A stretch of DNA of 64,000 nucleotides from Sphaerisporangium rufum. Its GTDB lineage: Bacteria > Actinomycetota > Actinomycetes > Streptosporangiales > Streptosporangiaceae. The notes under the pieces are model-generated. The model was not told the DNA's origin, searched no databases, and saw only the letters and a list, made by a program, of their open reading frames with translations. The stretch's first letter is position 1. Each line of letters starts with the position of its first letter. A program made the position numbers and the translations under genes. The stretch covers positions 1-64,000 of the forward strand of contig NZ_BOOU01000055.1 in assembly GCF_016863395.1 (NCBI RefSeq). Reading direction: 5' to 3'. Positions 24,650-33,492 of this stretch are shown piece by piece.

Positions 24650-25471
24650 TTATTGTGCCGTGATCACCCCAAGGGACAGCAGCGTCAGCAGGAACGCTCC
24701 GGCGAACACCCGGTAGGTGACGAAGACCATGGTGGAGTGCCTGGCGAGGTAGCGCAGCAGCCAGGCGATCGAGGCGTAGCCGACGGCGAAGGAGACCAGG
24801 GTGGCGACGGCGGTGGGCAGCAGGTCGGGGCCGCCGCCCGCGCCGACGTCGCGCAGCTCGAACAGCCCGGACAGCACGACGGCGGGGATGGACAGCAGGA
24901 ACGAGTAGCGGGCCGCGGCCTCCCGGGTGAATCCCAGGAACAGCCCGCCGGTGATCGTGGAGCCGGACCGCGAGGCGCCGGGCACCAGCGCCAGGGCCTG
25001 GAACCCGCCGATGATCAGCCCGTCCCGCAGGGTGAGGCGGTCGATCGGCGCGCGCTGCCGGCCGACCTGCTCGGCGAGCAGCAGGACCAGTCCGAAGGCG
25101 ATCAGGACCGCGGCGTTCAGCCACAGGTTGCGGGCCGGCCCCTCGATCGCGTCCTTGAACACCAGGCCGAGGACGCCGAGCGGGACCGTGCCGAGGCCGA
25201 TGTACCACCCCATCCGCGCGTCGGTCTCCCCGCGCAGGGCCGGGGTCCACAGGCTGCGCAGCCAGGTCCACAGGATGCGGGTGATGTCGCGCCAGAAGTA
25301 GATGACGACGGCCAGCATGGTGCCGAGCTGGATCACCGCGGTGAAGGCCGCGCCCGGGTCGGACCACCCGAGCAGCCGGGGCACGATGAGCAGGTGGGCC
25401 GAGCTGGAGATCGGCAGGAATTCCGTCAGGCCCTGCACGACGCCGAGCACGATCGCTTGCAGTGCGTCCAT
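24650..25471 (-). CDS. uppP: Undecaprenyl-diphosphatase UppP (BacA)
   Basis: The 273-residue integral membrane enzyme recycles the lipid carrier for peptidoglycan by removing one phosphate from undecaprenyl pyrophosphate, and often gives bacitracin resistance. Its two conserved motifs are intact: [17 protein letters not shown] near the N-terminus and [13 protein letters not shown] near residue 165. About seven to eight hydrophobic helices are visible. It lies 10 bases upstream of the phosphatase gene on the same strand. Confidence 0.95.
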   Translation of the reverse strand: MDALQAIVLGVVQGLTEFLPISSSAHLLIVPRLLGWSDPGAAFTAVIQLGTMLAVVIYFWRDITRILWTWLRSLWTPALRGETDARMGWYIGLGTVPLGVLGLVFKDAIEGPARNLWLNAAVLIAFGLVLLLAEQVGRQRAPIDRLTLRDGLIIGGFQALALVPGASRSGSTITGGLFLGFTREAAARYSFLLSIPAVVLSGLFELRDVGAGGGPDLLPTAVATLVSFAVGYASIAWLLRYLARHSTMVFVTYRVFAGAFLLTLLSLGVITAQ

Positions 25472-25554
25472 AGTCGCGCCAGCCTAGGGCAGCGGGCGCG
25501 TCCGAGGGGTGCGGCCGGGGGTGGGACGTTCCAACGCGGTAACCTGGCCGGATC

Positions 25555-26508
25555 ATGGAGCAGCGATTGGTGGGCCGCAGCGGCCTGTCGGTGTCGCGGG
25601 TGGGGCTCGGCACGATGACCTGGGGGCGTGACACCAGTGCCGAGGAGGCCGCCGCGCAGCTCGCCATGTTCGCCGACGCGGGCGGCACGCTGGTCGACAC
25701 CGCCGACGTCTACTCCGGCGGCGACGCCGAGCGCCTCCTGGGCCGGCTGCTGCGCGACGGCGTGCCGCGCGCGCAGGTCGTCGTCGCCACCAAGGCCGTG
25801 CTGACGCCGTACGGTCCGCGCACCAGGGACGCCTCGCGGCGGGGGCTGATCGCCGCGCTGGACGCCTCGCTGGCCCGGCTGGGCCTGGACGAGGTGGACC
25901 TGTGGCAGCTGCACGCGTTCGACCCGGAGGTGCCGCTGGAGGAGACGCTGGCCGCGGTGGACACCGCGGTCTCCACCGGCCGGACGATCTACGCCGGGGT
26001 GTGCAATTACACCGGCTGGCAGCTCGCGGCGGCGGGGGTCTGGCAGCGCGCGGCGGCCGGCCGGGCGCCGCTCGTGGCCGCCCAGGTGGAGTACTCGCTG
26101 CTGGCGCGGGACGCCGAGCGGGAGATCCTGGCCGCCGCCGAGCATGTGGGGGCCGGGGTGCTGGCCTGGTCGCCGCTGGGCCGGGGCGTGCTGACCGGCA
26201 AGTACCGCACGGGCATCCCCGCCGACTCGCGGGCCGCCACCCCGCACTTCGCCGACTTCGTCCAGCCGTACCTGAACGACCGGTGCCGCCGGGTGGTGGA
26301 GTCGGTGACCACCGCCGCCGAGGGGCTCGGGGTCTCGCCGCTGTCGGTCGCGCTGTCCTGGGTGCGCGACCAGCCGGGCGTGGCGGCGGCCATCGTCGGG
26401 GCGCGCGACCGGGCACAGCTCAGCGGGGTGCTGCAGGCCGAGGACCTGACCCTGCCGGTGGAGATCCGCGAGGCGCTGGACGACGTCTCGGCCGTCGACC
26501 AGTCCTGA
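25555..26508 (+). CDS. Aldo/keto reductase
   Basis: The 317-residue TIM-barrel NADPH oxidoreductase has the AKR features VSRVGLGTMTWG, DTADVYSGGDAERLLG (catalytic Asp and Tyr), VVATKAV (catalytic Lys), DLWQLHAFDP (His) and the C-terminal cofactor stretch AAIVGARDRAQL. It is divergent from uppP across an 83-base gap; the pair recurs in actinobacteria. The substrate is unknown. Confidence 0.92.
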   Translation: MEQRLVGRSGLSVSRVGLGTMTWGRDTSAEEAAAQLAMFADAGGTLVDTADVYSGGDAERLLGRLLRDGVPRAQVVVATKAVLTPYGPRTRDASRRGLIAALDASLARLGLDEVDLWQLHAFDPEVPLEETLAAVDTAVSTGRTIYAGVCNYTGWQLAAAGVWQRAAAGRAPLVAAQVEYSLLARDAEREILAAAEHVGAGVLAWSPLGRGVLTGKYRTGIPADSRAATPHFADFVQPYLNDRCRRVVESVTTAAEGLGVSPLSVALSWVRDQPGVAAAIVGARDRAQLSGVLQAEDLTLPVEIREALDDVSAVDQS

Positions 26509-26764
26509 TCTCCGGCGGCCGGGAGCCGCCGCGACGCCCGCCGCGGCCGCCGCCCGGGACGGCCGCTCTCCCCCGCCCATGCCCCGGCCGCCCTCGCGGA
26601 CCGCGCCGCCGGACGGCCGGCCCCCGAACGGGAATCGTGCTCGCGTATCACTACTCGGTACCGTTTCGTCGCTTTTCTCGGAAAGACGGGCTTGGTGCCA
26701 CAAGATGGTCTTGGAGACGCCGGGAGGGGAGCCCGTCGTCCCAGGACGTACATGGAGGCGATCC

Positions 26765-27754
26765 ATGCACAGGAGCACGACCGCCGTGGCGGCCGGGGCA
26801 CTGGCCCTCGCGCTCGGCGGGGGGGCGGCGCCGGCGGTGGCCGGAACGGCCTCGGCGGAGCCCGGCCCGGGCGGCCGGCCGGCCGGGCCGGGCCCGGCGG
26901 CCATCCCGGTCATCATGATCGCCGCCGCGGCCCCGGCCGCCCCGGCGGCCACCGGCGCGCCGGACGGCCCGCCCGACACCGTCAAGGACGTCACCGAGAA
27001 CGTCAGGGACGCCGTGGACGACGTCCGCGACACCGTCCGCGACACCGTGCGGGAGACCGTGCGGGATGTCGAGAAGGACGTCAAGGACACCGGCCGGACG
27101 GTGGACGAGCCGGTGGCCGACGCCACCGACACCGTGTTCGGTGATCGGGGCGCGACGCCGGAGCCGGTCGCCTCGCCACCACCGGCCGCCACCGCCGCGC
27201 CGGCGCCCACCGGCGGCCCGCCGCCCGCCGCGCCGGCCGGACGGGACGGGCCCGGCGCCGGGAAGGTGCCAGGTGACTCCGCCGCCGACGCGGCCGCGCC
27301 GGGAAAGGACCGTTCCAACCACGTCGGCCGGCCCGGCCTGGTTCCTCCGGGCGGCGCCATCTCACCCGCCGTCTCACCCACCGCCTGGCCGGCGGACGGG
27401 GCGGGGCCCGGCGGGGCACGGCGGGGGGGCGCGACGTCCGCCCGTCCGGTGGCCCCCGACGTGGAGACACCGCCTATGGTGCCACTGTGGCCGGGGCAGC
27501 GGCTACCGGTACTGGCCGGCCCGCTCGGCGGGCCGCCGCTGCGGCCGTCCCCGCCGTTCGACATCCCCGGCACCGCGCTGACCGCGGCGCTGCTGCTGTC
27601 GGCGATCCTGGCCGCCCGGGTGCTGCAGGCGCGCAGCGAGGGCGGCCCGCCCGCGTCGATGCCGTTCGGCGGGCTGCCGCGGGCGGCGGCGCCCCGCCGC
27701 GCGGGCTCGCCGCTGTCGCCGGCGGGGCCGGAGGGCGTGCGCCGATCCGCCTGA
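26765..27754 (+). CDS. Secreted, membrane-anchored Pro/Ala-rich protein with coiled-coil segment
   Basis: The 329-residue product begins with a signal peptide (MHRSTTAVAAGALALALGGG, with likely cleavage after AxA near residue 25-30). It then has a heptad-like amphipathic stretch of repeated TVRDTV/RDVEKDV at about residues 72-115, a long Pro/Ala/Gly region, and a C-terminal hydrophobic segment (TALTAALLLSAILAARVL) followed by positive residues. ATG 26765 sits behind a GGAGG site. It looks like a cell-surface stalk. No known family is recognised. Confidence 0.6.
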   Translation: MHRSTTAVAAGALALALGGGAAPAVAGTASAEPGPGGRPAGPGPAAIPVIMIAAAAPAAPAATGAPDGPPDTVKDVTENVRDAVDDVRDTVRDTVRETVRDVEKDVKDTGRTVDEPVADATDTVFGDRGATPEPVASPPPAATAAPAPTGGPPPAAPAGRDGPGAGKVPGDSAADAAAPGKDRSNHVGRPGLVPPGGAISPAVSPTAWPADGAGPGGARRGGATSARPVAPDVETPPMVPLWPGQRLPVLAGPLGGPPLRPSPPFDIPGTALTAALLLSAILAARVLQARSEGGPPASMPFGGLPRAAAPRRAGSPLSPAGPEGVRRSA

Positions 27755-27857
27755 TCACCTGGCGACGATCGGCCCGTCGGCCTGGTCGGGCCGGCCGGAC
27801 GTCCGGTGCGGGTCCTGCCGATGCCCGGCACCGCCGGACCAGCCGGGGCGGCGCGGA

Positions 27858-27891
27858 CCGGCCGGCGAGGTGGTCCGGCCGGCGAGGTGGT
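27858..27891. repeat. Two tandem 17-base repeats next to fabI stop
   Basis: CCGGCCGGCGAGGTGGT occurs twice with no gap (27858-27874, 27875-27891), ending one base before the fabI stop codon. It lies in the convergent spacer between the secreted-protein gene and fabI. It may be simple slippage; no function is evident. Confidence 0.8.
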
Positions 27892-28656
27892 TCAGGCGCC
27901 GATGGCGTGCACGCCGCCGTCCACGTGCACGATCTCGCCGGTGGTCGCCGGGAACCAGTCCGACAGCAGCGCCACGCACGCCTTGGCGGCCGGCTCGGGG
28001 TCGGCCAGGTCCCAGCCGAGCGGCGCCTTGGCCGGCCAGCTCTCCTCGAACTCCTTGAAGCCGGGGATGCTCTTGGCGGCCATGGTGCGCAGCGGGCCGG
28101 CCGCGACCAGGTTCACCCGGATGCCGTGCGCGGCCAGGTCGCGGGCCAGGTAGCGCGAGCAGGACTCCAGGCCGGCCTTGGCCACGCCCATCCAGTCGTA
28201 GACCGGCCAGGCCTTGCTGGCGTCGAAGTCCAGGCCGACCACCGCGCCGCCGTCCTTCATCAGCGGCAGGCAGGCCACCGCCAGCGACTTGAAGGAGAAG
28301 GTGGAGACGTGCAGCGCGGTCGCGACGTCGTCCCAGGTGGTGTTGAGGAAGTTGCCGCCGAGGGCGGTCTGCGGCGCGAAGCCGATGGAGTGGACGATGC
28401 CGTCCAGCCCGTCGAGGTGCTCGCCGACCCGGTCGGCCAGGGTGTCCAGGTGCTCGGTGTTCTGCACGTCCAGCTCGATGACCGGCGGCGGGTCGGGCAG
28501 CCGCCGCGCGATGCGCTCGACCAGGCTGAGCCGGCCGAAGCCGGTGAGCACGATGGTGGCGCCCTCCTGCTGGGCCAGCCGGGCCACCGAGAAGGCGATG
28601 GACGCGTCGGTGAGCACGCCGGTGACCAGCAGCCGCTTGCCGTCGAGGATTCCCAT
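27892..28656 (-). CDS. fabI: Enoyl-[acyl-carrier-protein] reductase FabI/InhA
   Basis: The 254-residue short-chain dehydrogenase uses NADH to reduce enoyl-ACP in fatty-acid elongation. The InhA-like start GILDGKRLLVTGVLTDASIAF contains the FabI-type nucleotide loop. The catalytic Y-x6-K is seen in YDWMGVAKAG. LDFDASKAWPVYDWMG and PLRTMAAKSIPGF are typical of the InhA subgroup. It follows fabG by two bases, reproducing the mabA-inhA operon of mycobacteria. Confidence 0.95.
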   Translation of the reverse strand: MGILDGKRLLVTGVLTDASIAFSVARLAQQEGATIVLTGFGRLSLVERIARRLPDPPPVIELDVQNTEHLDTLADRVGEHLDGLDGIVHSIGFAPQTALGGNFLNTTWDDVATALHVSTFSFKSLAVACLPLMKDGGAVVGLDFDASKAWPVYDWMGVAKAGLESCSRYLARDLAAHGIRVNLVAAGPLRTMAAKSIPGFKEFEESWPAKAPLGWDLADPEPAAKACVALLSDWFPATTGEIVHVDGGVHAIGA

Positions 28657-28658
28657 GA

Positions 28659-29363
28659 TCAGTGCCCCATTCCCAGGCCGCCGTCGACCGGGACGACCGC
28701 CCCGGTGATGTAGGCGGCGTCGTCGCTCGCCAGGAACCGCACGGCCCGCGCGATGTCGGCGCCGCTCGCGGCCCGGCCGAGCGGCACGTTCTTCAAGATG
28801 GCCTCCTGCTGGGCGGCGTCCAGCGCGGCCGTCATGTCGGTCTCCACGAAGCCCGGCGCCACCACGTTGACCGTGATGCCGCGCGAGCCGAGCTCGCGGG
28901 CCAGCGACCGGGCGAACCCCACCAGGCCGGCCTTGGAGGCCGCGTAGTTGCTCTGCCCCGCCGAGCCGGACAGCCCGACGACCGAGGAGATCAGCACGAT
29001 GCGGCCGCGGCGCATCTTCAGCATGCCGCGGCAGGCCCGCTTGGCCACCCGGTAGGCGCCGGTCAGGTTGGTGTCCAGGACCTCGGTGAAGATCTCCTCC
29101 TTCATCAGCGGCAGGAGGGTGTCGCGGGTGATGCCCGCGTTGGCGACGACCACCTCGACCGGCCCGTGCTCGGCCTCCGCCTTGGCGAACGCGGTGTCCA
29201 CGTCCTCGGTGCTGGTGACGTCGCACCTGACGCCGAAGAGCCCTTCGGGGGGTTCTCCCGAGCGGTAGGTGACGGCCACGGCGTCACCGGCCGCGGCCAG
29301 CTCCCGGGCGATAGCCAGACCGATGCCGCGGTTGCCGCCGGTTACGAGTACTGATCGAGCCAT
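28659..29363 (-). CDS. fabG: 3-oxoacyl-[acyl-carrier-protein] reductase FabG/MabA
   Basis: The 234-residue NADPH-dependent reductase of type II fatty-acid synthesis has VLVTGGNRGIGLAIA (nucleotide site), NAGI, the Ser of ISSVVGLSG with Tyr-x3-Lys in SNYAASKAG, and the closing GAVVPVDGGLGMGH. It is the first gene of a two-gene operon with fabI and is divergent from tldD with a 75-base gap that must hold both promoters. Confidence 0.95.
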   Translation of the reverse strand: MARSVLVTGGNRGIGLAIARELAAAGDAVAVTYRSGEPPEGLFGVRCDVTSTEDVDTAFAKAEAEHGPVEVVVANAGITRDTLLPLMKEEIFTEVLDTNLTGAYRVAKRACRGMLKMRRGRIVLISSVVGLSGSAGQSNYAASKAGLVGFARSLARELGSRGITVNVVAPGFVETDMTAALDAAQQEAILKNVPLGRAASGADIARAVRFLASDDAAYITGAVVPVDGGLGMGH

Positions 29364-29438
29364 GGCACGACGGTATCGCCTACTCGCAGGTAAACCCTTA
29401 TCCGCGCCGTACAAGATCACAGGGCTAGGATCGTGGAC

Positions 29439-30938
29439 ATGCGCCAGATCGATCCCGACTTCCTCGCCCTGCCGCTGCGGCGGCTGGCCGACGCGGCCCT
29501 GCAGCGTGCCCGCGAACTCGGCGCCGAGCACGCCGACTTCCGGCTGGAGCGGGTGCGCGGTGAGAGCCTCAACCTGTTCGACGCCCGCCTGGAGGGGTCG
29601 ATGGACGCCGACGACCTCGGGTACGCCGTGCGCGTGGTGCACGGCGGCACCTGGGGGTTCGCCGCGGGCATCGAGCTCACCCCCGAGGCCGCCGCGGCGG
29701 TGGCCGCCCAGGCGGTCGAGGTCGCCAAGGTGGCGGCGCCGGTGAACCGCGAGCCGGTCGAGCTGGCCGCCGAGCCGGTGCACGCCGGGGTGACCTGGGT
29801 GTCGGAGTACGACGTCGACCCCTTCGACGTGGTCATGAAGGACAAGGCCGCCCTGCTCGGCGAATGGTCGGCCGGCCTGCTGGCCGACCCGCGGGTCGAT
29901 CACGTGTCGGCCTCGCTGATGCAGGTCAAGGAGCAGAAGTTCTACGCCGACACCGCGGGCACCGACACCACCCAGCAGCGGGTGCGCGTCCATCCGGTGG
30001 TCACCGTCATGCGGGCGGTGGACGGCCGGTTCGACGACATGCGCACCCTGGCCCCGCCGGTCGGCCGGGGGTACGAGTACCTGACCGGCACCGGCTGGGA
30101 CTTCCCGGCCGAGCTGGCCACCCTGCCGCTGCTGCTGGAGGAGAAGCTCGCGGCGCCATCGGTGACGGCCGGCGCGTACGACCTGGTGGTCCACCCGTCC
30201 AACCTGTGGCTCACCATCCACGAGTCGATCGGCCACGCCACCGAGCTGGACCGCGCGCTCGGCTACGAGGCGGCCTACGCGGGCACCAGCTTCGCGACGT
30301 TCGACCAGCTCGGCACCCTTGAGTACGGCTCGCCGATCATGAACGTGACCGGCGACCGCACCGCCGCGCACGGCCTGGCCTCGATCGGCTACGACGACGA
30401 GGGCGTGGCGACCCGCCAGTTCGACATCGTGCGCGAGGGCCGGCTGGTGGGCTACCAGCTGGACCGGCGGATGGCGCTGCTGAAGGGCCTCGGCCCGTCC
30501 AACGGGTGCGCGTTCGCCGACTCCCCCGGGCACGTGGCGATCCAGCGGATGGCCAACGTGTCGCTGCAACCGGCGCTGGACGGCCCGTCCACCGAGGAGC
30601 TGATCTCCCGGGTGGAGCGCGGCATCTACGTCATGGGCGACAAGAGCTGGTCCATCGACATGCAGCGGTACAACTTCCAGTTCACCGGGCAGCGGTTCTA
30701 CCTCATCGAGGACGGGCGGCTGACCGGGCAGGTGCGCGATGTGGCCTACCAGGCCACCACCACCGACTTCTGGCGCTCGATGGAGGCGGTGGGCGGCCCG
30801 CAGACCTACGTCCTGGGCGGCGCCTTCAACTGCGGCAAGGGCCAGCCGGGCCAGGTGGCCCCGGTGAGCCACGGATGCCCGTCCGCGCTGTTCCGCGGGG
30901 TCAAGATACTCAACACCGTTCAGGAGGGTGGCAAGTGA
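29439..30938 (+). CDS. tldD: Metalloprotease TldD
   Basis: The roughly 499-residue catalytic subunit of the TldD/TldE heterodimeric zinc protease carries the HExxxH motif in HESIGHATELD near residue 260, with a further conserved segment GSPIMNVTGDRT. TldD/E trims small peptides and antitoxins (microcin B17, CcdA) in Escherichia coli. The start is ATG 29439 with AGGAT 7 bases upstream; GTG 29433 is an in-frame alternative. It is coupled to tldE by a GTGA overlap at 30935-30938. Confidence 0.93.
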   Translation: MRQIDPDFLALPLRRLADAALQRARELGAEHADFRLERVRGESLNLFDARLEGSMDADDLGYAVRVVHGGTWGFAAGIELTPEAAAAVAAQAVEVAKVAAPVNREPVELAAEPVHAGVTWVSEYDVDPFDVVMKDKAALLGEWSAGLLADPRVDHVSASLMQVKEQKFYADTAGTDTTQQRVRVHPVVTVMRAVDGRFDDMRTLAPPVGRGYEYLTGTGWDFPAELATLPLLLEEKLAAPSVTAGAYDLVVHPSNLWLTIHESIGHATELDRALGYEAAYAGTSFATFDQLGTLEYGSPIMNVTGDRTAAHGLASIGYDDEGVATRQFDIVREGRLVGYQLDRRMALLKGLGPSNGCAFADSPGHVAIQRMANVSLQPALDGPSTEELISRVERGIYVMGDKSWSIDMQRYNFQFTGQRFYLIEDGRLTGQVRDVAYQATTTDFWRSMEAVGGPQTYVLGGAFNCGKGQPGQVAPVSHGCPSALFRGVKILNTVQEGGK

Positions 30939-32302
30939 CTCCTCAGGAGACCGTCGAGCGTGCCCTTGCGCTCAGCAAGGCCGACGACTGCGTCGTGATC
31001 GTCGACGAGGGGTCGACCGCGAACCTCCGCTTCGCCGGCAACACGCTCACCACCAACGGGGTGGCGCGCTCCTCGCAGCTCACCGTCATCTCGATCACCG
31101 GCCGGGGCGTCGGCGTGGTGTCGCGTTCGGCGGTCCGCCCGGACCAGCTGGCCGAGGTGGTCACCGCCGCCGACCTGGCCTCCCACCAGTCGCCGCCCGC
31201 CGAGGACGCCCGGCCGCTGGTGGGCGGGGCGGAGTCGGCGGACTGGGACCGGCCGGCCGAGACCACCTCCATCGAGGTCTTCGGGCGGCTCGCCCCGGCG
31301 CTCGGTGAGGCGTTCGCGGTGGCCGAGACCGGCGACCGGCGGCTGTACGGCTTCGCCGAGCACAGCATGACCTCGACCTTCCTCGGCTCCTCCACCGGGC
31401 TGCGGCTGCGCCACGACCAGCCGACCGGCCGGCTGGAGTTGAACGCCAAGTCGGCCGACCTGGCCCGCTCGGCGTGGACGGGCGTCGCCACTCGCGACTT
31501 CACCGACGTGGACGTGGCCGCGCTGGACGACGGGCTGGCCCGCCGGCTGGGCTGGGCCAAGCGCCGGGTGGACCTGCCGGCCGGCCGCTACGAGACGCTG
31601 CTGCCGCCGTCCTCGGTGGCCGACCTGATGATCTATCTGTACTGGTCGGCGGGCGCCCGGGACGCGGCCGACGGCCGTACGGTGTTCTCCCGCCCCGGCG
31701 GCGGCACCCGGGTCGGCGAGGTGCTGTCCGGCTCGCCGCTGCGGCTGGCGAGCGACCCGGCCGCCGCCGGCGTCGAGTGCGCGCCGTTCGTGGTCGCGCA
31801 CGCCGGCGGCCGCGAGCGGTCGGTGTTCGACAACGGGCTGCCGCTGGCGGCGACCGACTGGATCAGGGACGGCTCGCTGGCCGCCCTGCTGCAGACCCGC
31901 CACTCCGCCGAGCAGACCGGGCTGGCGGTGACCCCGCCCATCGACAACCTGATCATGTCGGGGCCGGCGGGCGGCGCGTCGCTGGAGGAGATGGTGGCCG
32001 GCACCGAGCGTGGCCTGCTGCTCACCTGCCTGTGGTACATCCGCGAGGTGGATCCGCAGTCGCTGCTGCTGACCGGGCTGACCCGCGACGGGGTGTACCT
32101 GGTGGAGGGCGGCGAGGTGGTCGGCGAGGTGAACAACTTCCGGTTCAACGAGAGCCCGGTCGACCTGCTGGGCCGGCTCACCGAGATCGGCCGCTCGGCG
32201 CAGACGCTGCCCCGGGAGTGGAACGACTACTTCACCCGGACGGTCATGCCGCCGGTGCGGGTGCCCGACTTCAACATGTCGACGGTCAGCCAGGCCAGCT
32301 GA
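30935..32302 (+). CDS. tldE: Metalloprotease partner TldE/PmbA
   Basis: The 455-residue partner of TldD lacks the zinc motif, as expected. Family features are [24 protein letters not shown] at the start, [18 protein letters not shown] in the middle and the C-terminal [32 protein letters not shown] and NNFRFNESP. The GTG start overlaps the tldD stop. A strong hairpin follows seven bases after the stop codon. Confidence 0.92.
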   Translation: MTPQETVERALALSKADDCVVIVDEGSTANLRFAGNTLTTNGVARSSQLTVISITGRGVGVVSRSAVRPDQLAEVVTAADLASHQSPPAEDARPLVGGAESADWDRPAETTSIEVFGRLAPALGEAFAVAETGDRRLYGFAEHSMTSTFLGSSTGLRLRHDQPTGRLELNAKSADLARSAWTGVATRDFTDVDVAALDDGLARRLGWAKRRVDLPAGRYETLLPPSSVADLMIYLYWSAGARDAADGRTVFSRPGGGTRVGEVLSGSPLRLASDPAAAGVECAPFVVAHAGGRERSVFDNGLPLAATDWIRDGSLAALLQTRHSAEQTGLAVTPPIDNLIMSGPAGGASLEEMVAGTERGLLLTCLWYIREVDPQSLLLTGLTRDGVYLVEGGEVVGEVNNFRFNESPVDLLGRLTEIGRSAQTLPREWNDYFTRTVMPPVRVPDFNMSTVSQAS

Positions 32303-32308
32303 CCGGGC

Positions 32309-32340
32309 GTGCCGGTGCCGGGTCGCTCCGGCACCGGCAC
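32309..32340. terminator. Strong bidirectional hairpin between tldE and dodecin gene
   Basis: A perfect 13-base-pair stem (32309-32321 with 32328-32340) closes a 6-base loop. It sits 7 bases past the tldE stop and 26 bases past the convergent dodecin stop. No T tract follows, as is common for GC-rich actinomycete terminators. Confidence 0.65.
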
Positions 32341-32365
32341 CGTGCGGCGCCGGGGGCGGGCCGGT

Positions 32366-32578
32366 TCAGGAGTCCTCCAGCCGGAAGCCCACCTTCATGC
32401 CGACCTGGAAGTGGCCGATCTCGCCGTCCTGGATGTGGCCGCGTACCTCGGTCACCTCGAACCAGTCCAGGTGGCGCAGCGTCTCGGCGGCGCGGCGGAC
32501 CCCGTTGCGGATCGCCTGGTCGATGCTCTCGGGCGACGTGCCGACGATCTCGGTGACCCGATAGGTGCGGTCGCTCAT
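32366..32578 (-). CDS. Dodecin
   Basis: This 70-residue protein matches the small flavin-storing dodecamer: YRVTEIVGTSPESIDQAIRNGV, then a helix, then TLRHLDWFEVTEVRGHIQDG with the flavin-stacking Trp in DWFEV, and GHFQVGMKVGFRLE. Dodecins sequester riboflavin, FMN or CoA. Monocistronic; convergent with tldE. Confidence 0.92.
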   Translation of the reverse strand: MSDRTYRVTEIVGTSPESIDQAIRNGVRRAAETLRHLDWFEVTEVRGHIQDGEIGHFQVGMKVGFRLEDS

Positions 32579-32664
32579 CAGCTTCTCCTTCCGTCCGGCC
32601 TTGATCGTATGACGGGCCGCCGGTCCCCCGCCCGGCGGGTGGCCCGGACACTCCGGGGACTACC

Positions 32665-32985
32665 GTGGGACAGGTGAAGGTATGGCATCGTCGCACGGTC
32701 GTCCATCAGGTCACCGACGCCCGCCCCTCCCTCTCGGCCGACATCGGGCGCCGAGAGAAGATCTATTTCGTGCAGATGAGCATCCGGCTGGTGTGCCTGG
32801 TGCTGGCCGTCGTGCTCAGCGTGCCCTGGCCGGTCCGCGCGCTGCTGGTGGCCGGAGCGATCTTCTTGCCGTACTTCGCGGTGATCGGGGCGAACCAGCC
32901 GAGCCGTGACGCTCCCTCGCCCTTCGCCGGGGAATCACCTAACCAAAGCGAGATACCACGGCACCGACGCGAGATCGGGTCGTGA
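32665..32985 (+). CDS. DUF3099 family small membrane protein
   Basis: The 106-residue product has two hydrophobic helices (SIRLVCLVLAVVLSVPWPVR and ALLVAGAIFLPYFAVIGA). The preceding VTDARPSLSADIGRREKIYF is typical of actinobacterial DUF3099 proteins, which have no known function. The start is GTG 32665, with GTG 32674 as an alternative. The three-hairpin RNA begins about 45 bases after its stop. Confidence 0.85.
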   Translation: MGQVKVWHRRTVVHQVTDARPSLSADIGRREKIYFVQMSIRLVCLVLAVVLSVPWPVRALLVAGAIFLPYFAVIGANQPSRDAPSPFAGESPNQSEIPRHRREIGS

Positions 32986-32992
32986 CAAAGTC

Positions 32993-33024
32993 TTGACGCA
33001 CCCCATGGGTTGTAGGTGTACGCT
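32993..33024 (+). promoter_or_regulatory. Candidate promoter of C-loop small RNA
   Basis: TTGACG at 32993-32998 fits a -35 box, and TACGCT at 33019-33024 fits the TANNNT -10 pattern. The 20-base spacer is long, so the -10 assignment is uncertain. A start near 33030 would place the first hairpin at the RNA 5-prime end. Confidence 0.45.
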
Positions 33025-33029
33025 TTAGG

Positions 33030-33156
33030 CAAGCGCTCTGGTCCCCCGTCAGAGCGCTCGTGCCGGCGTTCCGGGCCCCCGTCGGAACGCCGATGACGCG
33101 ACGCCGGGTGGTTTGCCCCCGTAACCACCCGGCGTCGCCCATTTCCGGGGGTTTTT
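33030..33156 (+). ncRNA. Small RNA with three C-loop hairpins (6C/B11-like)
   Basis: Three consecutive perfect hairpins each expose a 9-base loop containing CCCCCGT. Hairpin 1 has 9 bp (33032-33040 with 33050-33058, loop GTCCCCCGT). Hairpin 2 has 10 bp (33064-33073 with 33083-33092, loop GGCCCCCGT). Hairpin 3 has 16 bp (33098-33113 with 33123-33138, loop TGCCCCCGT), with a T tract at 33152-33156. Actinobacteria encode a conserved 6C RNA (B11 in Mycobacterium tuberculosis) defined by two hairpins with C-run loops, thought to pair with G-rich ribosome-binding regions. This locus has three such hairpins and five C residues per loop. Plus strand is chosen because the loops are C-rich and the T tract follows on that strand. 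Confidence 0.75.
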
Positions 33157-33177
33157 CGGTTTCCGGGCCGCCGCCGG

Positions 33178-33441
33178 TCAGCGGCCGGGCACCTGCTCCC
33201 CGGCGGCCGGCGCCGCCCATTCCCGGGCCATCGCCGCGAGCCGCCCGGCCGCGTCCGGACCCGCGGTGCCCGCGCCCTGGGCCAGCCCGAGCAGGTAGGC
33301 GGTGAGCGGCGCGGCCGGCCGGGCCACCCCGTGCGCCACGTCCCTGGTCAGGTCGAGTACCACATCCCGGTCCAGTTTCTCCGGGTCGATGCCGAGTTCC
33401 TGGCAGACCAGCGCCGTCCATTCCGCGAGTACGTTCACCAT
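33178..33441 (-). CDS. DUF6457 domain protein
   Basis: The 87-residue helical protein (VLAEWTALVCQELGIDPEKLDRDVVLDLTRDVAHGVARPAAPLTAYLLG) matches small actinobacterial proteins encoded next to or fused with MobA. It lies 51 bases downstream of mobA on the same strand, so a role in molybdenum cofactor maturation is plausible but unproven. Confidence 0.8.
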   Translation of the reverse strand: MVNVLAEWTALVCQELGIDPEKLDRDVVLDLTRDVAHGVARPAAPLTAYLLGLAQGAGTAGPDAAGRLAAMAREWAAPAAGEQVPGR

Positions 33442-33492
33442 GCTCCTTTCGGTCGGGTGGCTGATTTTCCCGATAATGCCTTACTGGCCCCT

